Positions 37,101 through 47,717 of a stretch of 64,000 bases of DNA are shown here, one piece after another; position 1 is the first letter of the stretch, and the number at the start of each line of letters is the position of its first letter. The translations under genes were made by a program, and so were the position numbers. The stretch is taken from NCBI GenBank assembly GCA_018389105.1, contig JACATO010000933.1:124001-188000 (forward strand), in the 5' to 3' direction. Source of the stretch: Nautilus pompilius. Its lineage: Eukaryota; Mollusca; Cephalopoda; Nautilida; Nautilidae. The notes beneath the pieces were generated by a model that saw only the letters and a program-made list of their open reading frames with translations, made no database searches and was not told where the DNA came from.

Positions 37101-37409
37101 GCAAATGATAAATGATCCCGATGAGAATAAAACAGATTATACTCTCAATCCTCGCTAATTATTTGGGCGGCTACAGATCAAAGCTTCTTGGTGCTGATAA
37201 AAAGCTTAAGAAATCAACGATATAGTATATAGGTGTTCCGCTCTTTTCCGCCACGAGCAGTTGGGCTGGGAGAATTCTGCGACTTCCAGTCATAAACCTC
37301 TCCCCAGGTAACGTTGTTAACGCACCTGTTTACCCAATTATTATTGCTAAACAAATAGCTGAGTTAACTTCACTTCCAATGCTGCTTTACATCTTAAACA
37401 GACATTCAA

Positions 37410-37410
<1 letters not shown>

Positions 37411-37467
<57 letters not shown>
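37411..37467. repeat. TTA microsatellite
   Basis: A pure array of about 19 TTA triplets. Confidence 0.97.
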
Positions 37468-37472
<5 letters not shown>

Positions 37473-38708
37473 TTTGTTATGCTGCTTAATTGGTAAAAGA
37501 ACTGTGAAGAGGTGGTGTTCGGTTAATGAAGTCTCAGCTGGAGCTGCAGGCAGGGAGCCACACCAAAAGCTTCCTAAGTACTGAAATATTCCAAGGCGGT
37601 TTGCACGAGCTGTGACTGTTACTATTTCTATGTCTCCCCTGGCCGTATGTTTTACCAAGATTAGTCAGTGAACTCCAGCGATCACAAACTTTAACCAGCA
37701 GTTAACCCCTGCAAGCTGATGTAAAAGATCGCCTGACTTTATGAAGTTTTTTTGAAAATACATTTATCTAAAAAGTTGTAGGCGACAGTAGATATAAAGA
37801 GCGATGTGCGTTAAATGGAGAGCATCTGATGCGAGTACACACCATACAAATGGTTAAAAATAAATAGATAAATAGATAAAAGGCTACTGTGGTGTCTTGG
37901 ATATAAATATTAATTATAGCATATTTTCTACACCCGTCATTTAAAATTTTAATTAAATCTCGAGCAACTTGCGTTAATGAGGGGAGGCAACTTTGCTAAT
38001 GTTTTCCAAACAATCAACAAAGATGTCACCACGTTTGTATACGTATCCCTGGTGACCGCAGCTCTTTCTAACAAATTTCTCAGCAGTCACGTGATTTTTT
38101 CCCAAAAGATCTACTCGTGCATCACGTGATACAAAGGTTGCACTGGTTTGTCAAATAAAGATTTTGCTCTTACAAATAACTGGACAGGACTCCCCCCCCG
38201 GGGGGGCAACTAATGTGATGAAAACAGTGGTCTGTGCCCTACCTAGGTGCACGTATCGTATACATTAAAAATGCTGTCGGTAAAATAAAGGTACAAAAAA
38301 GCGTGAAAAGGTGCCAGCGGTTGACCGAACAACAGGCGCCTGATGGGGAGAGAGACCATTCCAACCCTAATCTGCTGTTCTCCTTTTAGTTAGGCGCGTA
38401 GTCGAGAAGAGTAAGAACACGGAATGGTATCAATTATTATCCACTTTGTCTCGGATTATTAAAGCCATTAAGCAGCACGCAGAAAGCATCCAGGTACTGG
38501 AACTGGCGCCAGCTTAATGCGATGAAGAATCGGTGAAGGATCAACTGACGACCCATGTACTTTGAAGCAACACTGTGTGTTCCGTAATCAAGTGAAATCG
38601 GTAGGAGTTAGTGACGTATCCATCAGTCAGTCAGCCCCCTGTACCCCACTTTCTGTAGGAGCTAAAACCGCCTCTTAAACAATTAGATGAGTCGGTATTT
38701 TTAAACCT

Positions 38709-38710
<2 letters not shown>

Positions 38711-38755
<45 letters not shown>

Positions 38756-38987
38756 GGAGAGAGAGAGAGAGAAATGGGGAGAGAGAGAGAGAGATGGGGA
38801 GAGATGGGGAGAGAGAGAGAGGGAGAGAGATGGGGAGAGAGAGAGAGAGAGAGAGAGGTGGAGAGAGAGAGATGGGGAGAGATGGGGAGAGAGAGAGAAA
38901 TGGGGAGAGAGAGAGAGAGATGGGGAGAGATGGGGAGAGAGAGAGATGGAGAGAGATGGGGAGAGAGAGAGAGATGGAGAGAGATGG

Positions 38988-39026
<39 letters not shown>

Positions 39027-39066
39027 GGAGAGATGGGGAGAGATGGGGAGAGAGAGAGAGAGAGAG
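38711..39066. repeat. About 356-bp GA-rich tract with GATGGGGAGA units
   Basis: Apart from scattered T in GATGG, the plus strand is all purine. It alternates pure GA runs with higher-order units of GATGGGGAGA. The long Glu/Arg frames on the plus strand and Ser/Leu frames on the minus strand are low-complexity artefacts. Confidence 0.97.
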
Positions 39067-42000
39067 CGTCTCGTTTTTTAACTCGAATAGCAGACGTGAA
39101 TAAAATTGTTGTCCTTTAGTGATGAAGGGAAGAGAACAGAACAAGAATATCGTTTAGGCCTCATACGAGTATATTTTGTTAAGTTACACAGAACATAAAT
39201 ATCTGGATTTCGGACTCCACATCGGAAGAGGTCGAATAAAACATCTAAAAGGTGGGGTCCGAATTGATTGACGTCAATCGAGACAATGGTGTCCACACAA
39301 TTGAGAAAAAGCTCCGAAAACGAACAATTAAAACTCCAAATTCTTTTCTAGAAAGTTTAAGGATTTTTTATGAAAAACAGTGTAAATATTCTCCAGACCC
39401 CAACAGTGGAAGTAAAAACGATTTTACAGTTCGTATTGGCCCCATCACTTCGGTAATCGATCTCTGGCCTCTCATCAAATAGGCGCTGTAATAGGAAACT
39501 AAGGTTCCCACGAGTTTGACTTCGATGATGTTGTCTAACTCGACGTAAATGGTCTTGGTTGATGAAGGTCAAATGGTCTCCGTCAGAGTCAAGTCGAAAA
39601 AGATTCGTCCGTGTTTCATCCAGACCGGTCTCCGGGTTCATTCCTCTCGGTATCCGCCTCCGGACAAGATGTCTCGTCTGGAGAAGCTGGGTGGGTGTAA
39701 GCCTAGTTTCCACCGGTTTCCGGTCGCCGTAAAAGCGAACAGTTCCGGAAGAAACGCTGGAGGTCGCAAGGGTTCGTTTTCCTGAGAACGGAGACCGGAA
39801 ACCGGCCTCGACACGGAGAATATTCTACGCTCCACGCGACCAATCGAATGCCTTAACGGAAACGTTTCCCAGAGTTCCAGGGTCAAACCATTTTCACGGC
39901 AGAACCTGATTGGAGTTTTCCGAGTCTGATTCGGCTCGCAAGGTCTGTCCCGATCGCCGTCGAGGCGAATATATTTAATACCCACAGGGCTCCGATCTTT
40001 GAAAAACGAGCCTGGAGGAAGCTTTGCCCGTGAGGCCGCGACACCCGAGGTTATCGCCCCTGCCTGCCTGTCCCCGTCCCACCCACGTTCTCCAGAAGAG
40101 CTCGTGTACGGGTAAAAAGCCTTTTCGTTATATCGATACATACAGTGAATGTCTTTGCACATCACAATGCGCCGTACAACAATACATAGCAAAGCTTCCA
40201 GGACGTCTTTTCGGTTAAAGGACAGCTAAAAGCTTTCGATCTATCGCGTCTTCCATCGGTCTCGTTAACTCGGACCGATTTCTGCACTGTCCTCGGTTTA
40301 AAGAGACTTTATAACCAAGTCGCCATCTTTCTCAAGAACTACCTTTCGCGGACCTCGCGTGCAGTTATCGCATCGATGGCAGTTCGCCTCTTAAACCGCA
40401 TCCGAGATTTTTTTTTTTTTTTTATGTAGCAGTTGACCGTTTTGTCAGGGAATTACAACACGGAAGGAGTCGCCAATTTTCAGGAAAACGCTAAACAAAG
40501 GTGAGGGCCATTTTTCAAAACTCGCAGCCCGAACGGAAACCGAGGACGGGACCTCGTAGACCTCAGCCTCCGTTTCCGCAGGTCGATGCATTATGCTGAA
40601 AACGTTGAACTGCCATTTCGCCGATTCTCATCCCACCAGTTGGACCGGGTATCAGATTTTCAGTGGAGATCCACACTTCTCGGCTATCGTTGTGGGCCGT
40701 GGCGAGACCGGGTCGCGCAGTTGACGATGTGCGCGGTCTAACGATATGTCACATTTCGGTTTTGAACGTTCGGTTCCATTTTCCGACAAAGTTCGCTCTC
40801 GGTTCTTCGCTATTACGGTGTTAAAAAAAGAAATCTTTATTCCCCGATTTTCTTTAAGATTTCCGAGACACTCCACGGGCACATTTTGCGCCAACTGACC
40901 GTTTGTAGTTTTAAAGGGAGTCGACCGCTTTAGAGAAATCCGACCGAAAAACTGCCAGTGGATGTTTCCGGTTCTTTTAACGGCGACGGTCGGGTAGACT
41001 CGCGATCGTATTCTCTTAATGTCGGTAGGTCGTCTTTTGTAAAAAAAAATCTCGTGATCCCGCTGTCTAGCTAGGATCTTCGGCAGGTACCAGGGGTACA
41101 ATCTAACCGCTGTGTGGCGATGTTGGTAGAATTTTAATTATCTTTTGTGGGAATACTGGCGTGCGATTAGACAGACGTAAAGGCCAGAACCGCTGGCTTG
41201 CATCTCTTTTCGAGTCGTTCGCTTTCCACTAGATTCTCTCCGAACAGATGTCATTCATCTACCATTTGCTCCCTGTGCGTCAAATGCTTTCGCCTGCGCT
41301 ATCATTTTGTTGTGTTTTTTTTTTCCTTTCTCTTTATTTTTTTAACATCTGTCACTTCAAGCGGCTCAACAGAGAAACCAATTTTTCAATATGACTGGTT
41401 GTTTTAAAATAAAAAAAATCAGATCCGCCTTCCCAACTATCCATATTCCATTATGGCATACCGGTTATCCTGTCGTCCACTGCAATAAGAGGACATCAGG
41501 TGCATCTATAATTACTAAATGCGTGTACATTTACTATAATTTAACGATAACCATTATTGTACACTGGGATCATACACAGAACATCTGCATTTTTTAGAGG
41601 ACAAAATAAAATCTTGTCTCTCAATATTTGGCCACCAGACGGCGCCCCAGTACACTTCCCACTACGGTCAGCGGCTGAAAGTTGTGGTAAAGTCAGTCTT
41701 CAACAAACACTTCCTCGGATCCACTGCCAGACCCAACCAGAAGTTCTGCTGTTGAAGAATTGTATCGCGCGTTAGACTCTTCGAAGATTCGGGGCTAAGG
41801 GTCTGGTTCTCCCCCGATCTCTAGCCCCAGATCGCCCTGATGACTCATTCTGTTTCTTAGAGAGTGTCCCGACACCAGTCGGGGGGGGGGGGGTAGACAG
41901 GTCACCGGTGAATGCCACACCCGGAAGGTCGGATGGCATTCAATTCAGTTCCAGAAAATCCACGGAAGTCCATCCAACTCGTTAGCAGGAACCGAACGGG

Positions 42001-42449
42001 CGCGAGCACGCAGAGGAAAGTTTGGTAGCAAACCAGGAACCACCCAAGCCGACGAATTAGTGCAGAAGAGTGGGAAGAAACCGGAATACGGAAGGGTTCG
42101 CCAAATCGAGCGGTGTCCGAACCAAGGCTCTCGGTGTGTTCGAACATTCGCTGTGCATCTTAGCTGTTTATGTGCACAAAGCAGTAGATGTACACTGCTG
42201 CTGTAAAGGTGTTAAAGGGGTTATAAGGCAGCAAGCTTGCGTTCACTATTTAGGGAGCAGTTGTGAATAAAGTCGTCTTACTTATGCGAACTTTAGACGG
42301 TGTAGTTCTCGAGATGAAATCATAGTGCGGCCCAAACGGACAGCGGAATGCTAAAAAAATGGCGACGTTTCGCGTGGATTTGTGACGAATGTTATCGTGA
42401 AGTTCACTGTTCGGAGAAAGCGACCAGGGAGGTCTTCGACCGTGACATC

Positions 42450-43200
42450 ATCGCCAGCTTTCGAGATTCTTTTGTTTACCATGCGAGAGGAATGAGCCAA
42501 AAAGGGGCGGTCTGTCGTCTCCACCGACATGGCTTCAGAACGTGTGTGGCACGCAAGGATCTCCTTCTGACCACTGGGGATGAGTCAAAAGGTCAAGAGA
42601 ACGTACCTGCCAATATTTCCCACTATTGGCAGTGTATTCTTCCATACAAAAGTTCATTCGTGTTTCAGAAATTTACGTCTGGCGGTCGGATCCAAAAACC
42701 TTCAACTTCAGTGTCTTCACCTCCCCCCCATGCCAAATATGGAGTGAGATGATATGACAGCAATTCGGTGTGGAAGGGGGACAGAAATGATATCTGTAAA
42801 GGACGTCTCAATTTTTCTTGGTATATCGCCATTTAAAAAAAAAACCTTCACCATCGTACTAACAGACGTACTGAAACTTGATGCCTGTATCCTTCAGAGG
42901 GAGTTGAATGATGCGGCTACATGCCACAACTCTCGTGTGACCACAGCACAGCTGGGGAAAGGAATCAAAGTATCCATTTCTTCCGAGCACGTATGGGGGC
43001 ATCCTGTTCGTCAGCTGAAAGAAATTCGTCTATGTCCCACCAGCACGATAGAATTAAGAGAAGCTCTCAGACCGTCAGGGAAACCCCGAACGAGATCGTG
43101 ACGCAGAATCCCAGCGATTCGTTGCCTAAACTAGGCGCTGTATCATTGCAAATAATTTCTGGTGCAAGTCGTGTTGGTGGACATGCGATAACAACTGCAC
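42450..43200 (+). mobile_element. Decayed Tc1-like transposase
   Basis: A plus-strand relic in changing frames. An HTH-side piece reads RLHRHGFRTCVARKDLLLT (about 42515-42575). Following text near 42640 (SFVFQ) may be the core. The clearest part, at about 42985-43200, reads SEHVWGHPVRQLKEI then TIELREALR and, after a frameshift, SDSLPKL with SRVGGHA near the end. This matches the IEHxWxxLxRxL, ELxxAL and GGHTxY order of Tc1 C-termini. Core acidic residues are not securely visible. Dead. Confidence 0.7.
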
Positions 43201-43754
43201 GCGCAAGACTTCCATGTTCCCTCGGCTGCTGGCAACTTCTAAAATAGCCGAGCCGGGCTTTCTACAAAAACATCCAGAACGTACAGAAATACGCTATTTT
43301 AATTTCTATCTATGCGACTATATATTACCGTTTGCTCGGAATCATGCAGCTGTTGCAATTTCATTTCGGAAAAGATATTAGTTTCTTTCTGAAAACAATA
43401 AAAAAAATAGTACTGCTATGGTATTTTAGTGAAGTCCGGTTTAATTCAAGAAACGTCTCAGATACAGCGGCTCGGTTACGTCTGCCGCTTGCGCTAACGA
43501 GTGCAAGACCAGAAGCGAGGCGGATGTCACCTGAGACAGCTCTCAGCGGTTTGCTTAAGAAATGATTTAACAGGTTTTACTTTTATCTCTGCATTTCGAA
43601 ACATGATAACGTGTAGCGTTCGTGGCTGAGTCTGTAGAGAAGTAATCACACTTCTTGGATTTTTTTTTTTATTATTATTATTATCTGCAATACTGGAAGA
43701 TTTTTTTTTAATGCATATATCTCTCGCCTACCGGTGAACGTAATTTTAAATCCC

Positions 43755-44064
43755 CGCTCAGCAGAATACCTTATACTCGGCAATAATGGCGAATCCGCGC
43801 TCAGCAGAATACCTTATACTCGGCAATAATGGCGAATCCGCGCTCAGCAGGATACCTTATACTCGGCAATAATGGCGAATCCGCGCTCAGCAGAATACCT
43901 TATACTCGGCAATAATGGCGAATCCCCGCTCAGCAGAATACCTTATACTCGGCAATAATGGCGAATTCCCGCTCAGCAGAATACCTTATACTCGGCAATA
44001 ATGGCGAATCCGCGCTCTGCAGAATACCTTATACTCGGCAATAATGGCGAATCCGCGCTCTGCG
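43755..44064. repeat. 43-bp tandem repeat, about 7 copies
   Basis: Copies begin at 43755, 43798, 43841, 43884, 43927, 43970 and 44013, with a partial copy at 44056. The unit starts CGCTCAGCAGAATACCTTAT and contains ACTCGGCAATAATGGC. Differences are few (CCG or CCC junctions, CAGCAG or CTGCAG), so the array is young or homogenised. Confidence 0.96.
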
Positions 44065-45489
44065 AGAGAGGAATCGATTCGTTCAGTCTCAGCGGAGCTT
44101 CTCTCATTACTCCATATCTTGCTTTACATAACTCCTCCGGCCAGCTAGAGATCGCCGTCCTGTTGGAAAATATGACATCCAAACTTTTCTCGCTGTCGTC
44201 CTTTCAGATATATCCCTCTGCCACGTGATTCCATTTATTGATTCCGAAGACCAGATCCTCGAACTTGCATCAAAGAATGCAGTCCGCCTCGCAGACAGAG
44301 AAGTCATCGCTTCGTGGAGCAGGGATTTTTTACGCACTCTCACCGATGGCTGGTGTCTCTCAAGCCGATCACGCATTCTTATTGTTGGGAAATCAATGAT
44401 GGCTTTCCACTCTTCCCCCCACCCCCGCCAGCTCTTTGCTAGCCGTTTTTCCTTCACCTTTCTTTAGCATTATAGAGGAAGACATGAAATGACAATTTTC
44501 GACTGAAAGAAAAGAAAGCACCTGAAGGCCCCCATTCTACGGGCTCAGCACAGACTCAGCCGTCGACCCCACTACTCAAAGACTCCGGCACCTCCCGAGT
44601 CTGGAAAATGGACGAAGGAAGGTTACATAGGTGGCGTCCATTGCCACCTCGAGACAAGAAAGAAACGGAACAGAGAGATCGAACACCAAAGATCATCGAC
44701 AATAGAGGCAGTAAACGTAATCACAATCACGAAGAACTTTAGAGTCGAAGAAACACCAACCTCGATGACCTGGACGCCCCCCTTGTTTGCTTCAGCCACC
44801 GTGCAAGTGATTAATCGGCCGCTGAAAAACCAAAATGTAAAATATGAATACGAAAACAACAGATGATTTTCCAAAAAAAATTCCTAGCGGAGTTGGCAAC
44901 TCGAAGCTAGAAATCACTCGATCAACATATAAGCCAAGAGATTTCTGTATCGCAAATACAGCGTATCGAATGAAGAACACTTAGACCAAGTAATCGAACG
45001 GTTGAGAAAGAGAATTCAGACGAAATCGATAACTAAGGCGATATAAGAACGAAATACTTTTTATCAAAACAAGAACAAAAAATAGAAAAGAAAAAACACT
45101 TAAACATGTTGAGAAATTAGTTGATTTAGACGAACATTTTTGGAATAGTATATGGGGGGGGGCGAAGTGGAATTTAGCCTGGATACACGTGTTAAGGTAC
45201 ATTTTATCAAAGGAAAACTCTTAATTACAGAAAACATTATCTCAGTTACGATACAGGTGGAGTTAATGAATACCCCGGCGTATACACAGGCGAGAGACGA
45301 CTGCCACGCATTGATAATCAAAATTAAAGTCTAATATGTAAGAAGAGAGAGATTTGTGCTGAAAGCAGAACTTAATGTAGGAAACAAACTAACTGCCAGT
45401 AATTCCATCGTTGTTCCAGTACTGGCAAACAAGTCTCGGCATTATTAACTGTACCTTGAAAGGTCTCCGAGCACCAGAAAGGGGAAAAA
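44065..45489. other. No supported gene
   Basis: Short frames on both strands. One minus-strand piece (about 44760-44820) has a plausible acceptor (GGTTTTTCAG) and reads RLITCTVAEANKGGVQVIE up to a GTTGGT, which could be a 60-bp exon, but nothing connects to it. Confidence 0.45.
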
Positions 45490-45499
45490 AGCAAAACAG

Positions 45500-46120
45500 G
45501 CAAATTGATGACAAGAACAGATGAATGGAAGGTAAACACCCATGTCTGGACAGTGCAGCTACACAATAAGAGTCAGGCTGCTGTCATGCTTCAGAATTTC
45601 AGTTGGCTTGGCAACAGTGATCTTAAATCAGAAACTGGATTCCTTCTCATCACCTCACAATGTCAAGATGTTGCAACAAAGCGGTATGAGAATAAGAGCT
45701 TGGAGGAAAAAATGTAGATTTCTTGTGCAAAACGCGTCACAAGTCTTCAGCTGCAGCGATCACCCTGTATCCGCATGCTCACTTCCGGCACAAACTGGGT
45801 GCTCAAGAGTAAACATTGCAGGATGAACGCTGCAGATAGTTGGCATGAACGTAAACCTGAAGGAATTAATGAACAAAACGCAACCATGGTCTATAATACA
45901 AAGGTTCATCACCTGTTATATGTAATAAGCCTAAAGATGTCAGTCAGCTGGGCAGATGTTGCCGTTCCCAATGATTACAAGGTACGTGTTCAGAAGTCCA
46001 ACAGAACGCGACTGGCTCTATAGGAGTAGTGTGACGATACAGAATGGCTTGAGAAAAGATCACAGGCGCTAGAAATCTTCACCTCAAGAATATCGCGGAA
46101 AGGCACTTCTACCAGAATAG
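45500..46120 (+). mobile_element. LINE ORF2 C-terminal relic
   Basis: Plus-strand pieces match the region downstream of reverse transcriptase found in many invertebrate LINE-like proteins. They read FSWLGNSDLKSETGFLLITS then QDVATKRYENK (45590-45700), a Cys-rich zinc-knuckle-like stretch near 45710, HERKPEGINEQNATMVYNTK (45845-45905) and DVAVPNDYKV (45955-45985). The known order (ETxGFL, CRxC, HxPE, DMAVP) is kept, although frames change. The reverse-transcriptase part itself is absent from the left flank, as in a 5'-truncated copy. Confidence 0.7.
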
Positions 46121-47664
46121 ACCAACCTGGCAGCGCAATTGGCCTAAATGACTAACCACTGACATCTCGCTTTTAAAAGTGTTTTGAAATAATAATGAAT
46201 AAAAAAATATTGCGCGATCAAAAAAGGTGTACTGACGAGGTGTTACAGACTTAGAGTTTACGCTATTATTGAGCATCCAAAGGGGGGGGGACTTTTACAA
46301 AATATGGCCCATAAACGTGCCCCTATTATTCGCACTGATCTCTTTGGGAGGGGGCGGTGGAACTGGAGTAATCCGTCGTTTACTTATAAAGAAATATTCC
46401 ATATTTTGTTTTTCTCACCGCTTAGACTAAGTTCTCGCACTCTGCCAGGTAAACACATCTCCTCTTCTAATTCGCTCAGCCGTCGGTCGTCACGGGTTTA
46501 ATTCTGTATTTTGGCAGCACTTTTAATTTTATTTTTACTGATAACTAGAATATCGTATACGTCTGTTCGTAAACAAAATTCTTTATAGCTAAAAGCTACG
46601 CCAAACACATTTCTTAAGTTTCAATTTACTTTACTTTGTGATTAATGTCAGAATTCCGCTCTGTCATTCCGAGCGTGTCTCACCTCGAATGTTATGGTTA
46701 TTATTGTACAATTATCTAAACATTAGGTTTATGACATTTGTATTCTAGTACTGGTAGACAGACTTCTTTCAGAATTGGTTAAAAATGGCTGCAAGTCGGT
46801 TTTCTTCGTCGTCAAGACGACAGCTGGAATAAATACCGTAAACAAATCGCCAACTTTTACAGTTATTTACTTTCTCCCGACTTTTAATGCGGGGGGAATT
46901 TTCGTCAAGAACAGTAACACTGAAAACTGGGCCTTGTCACCCGATCCGATTAACTCGCTTCAAATCACGATTTTTTTTTTTTAACCCTGCCCCTCCCGAG
47001 CCAGACGGTCACATTCTCGCTGGGACAAAAACCCAGGTCACTGCGGAAAGAGAGATTTCGTGTTTTTTTGTTTGAGAATCGGACAGAAGCCGTTTACCGC
47101 CCTCTGTTTTATTCTCGGTGCATCAGGTGAGAAATTATTGAAAAATCTCTTCCCCACCTTCGTAGGTAGAAACTCCAGTGAAGCGTTGATAATGTCTAGT
47201 AAAACGAAAGTAGTGCCTCGAATTACCACGTGATTAGTCCCGCGGCCGGGTGAGCAGCTTTCCTGCCGATGATAAAGTTAAAAGCTTCATCAGCTCGGTG
47301 AAGCAGAAGTGCAGGAGGCAGCGCACAACCGTAAGTCAGAACTGATCACATGTGCTACCTCGGGACTGTACCTGCACACTTTAGTGTACATTGTACTGCG
47401 CAGTACTGAAAACTCAAATGCCTTTAACCCTTTCATTTTAGTTCCGAAAGACATTTTTAAATCTGTGATGTGATACGTTCAAATATCAACTGCTTCAGAT
47501 GCTTCTGCAGTGAAGACCTAGGGAACGTCAACAACCCTGTAGTGCAGTGTGACCGCTACCTGGCTCGTGAGGGGTTAGGGTTAAAAAAAATTCAGACCCA
47601 CGTCACATGACTGCGAAATGTCAAGCTGTCCACAGGTGAGCGGGGCCAACTTGGCTCGTGCTCT

Positions 47665-47717
47665 GTGTGTGCGCGCGCGCGCGCGCGCGCACACACACAC
47701 ACACACACACAGTGTGT
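47665..47717. repeat. Alternating purine-pyrimidine tract (GT, then CG, then CA)
   Basis: TGTGTGTG leads into about 20 bp of CG repeat, then about 22 bp of CA repeat, then AGTGTGT. The ends are roughly complementary, so the strand can fold back. Alternating CG is the classic Z-DNA-forming sequence. Confidence 0.95.

Larger units (their letters stand above)
34190..42340. other. Gene-poor stretch with microsatellites and a doubtful transposase relic
   Basis: No gene supported. At about 34400-34880, minus-strand text faintly resembles a Tc1-type transposase (DWQVMA near 34590) but lacks a clear catalytic motif. Simple repeats are at 37411-37467 and 38711-39066, with a C8G7 palindrome at 38192-38206. 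The stretch 39200-41100 has higher G+C and long minus-strand frames (39638-40192, 40652-41101) that show no family motif and no clear splice sites. Confidence 0.5.

Noticed and set aside
38192..38206. C8G7 palindrome
   Set aside because: Striking but short; no partner feature, and homopolymer length may be a sequencing artefact.
38701..39144. Glu/Arg-rich and Ser/Leu-rich frames of 109-147 codons
   Set aside because: Low-complexity readings of the GA tract.
39357..41101. Long minus-strand frames (118-184 codons) in G+C-richer DNA
   Set aside because: No known motif, overlapping frames on both strands, no clear splice or polyadenylation signals; likely chance openness from low AT content.
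43612..43660. Text resembling a tRNA A box (GTGGCTGAGTCTGTAGAG), possible tRNA or tRNA-derived SINE
   Set aside because: No convincing anticodon stem or B box follows; the next bases are a poly-T and ATT run.
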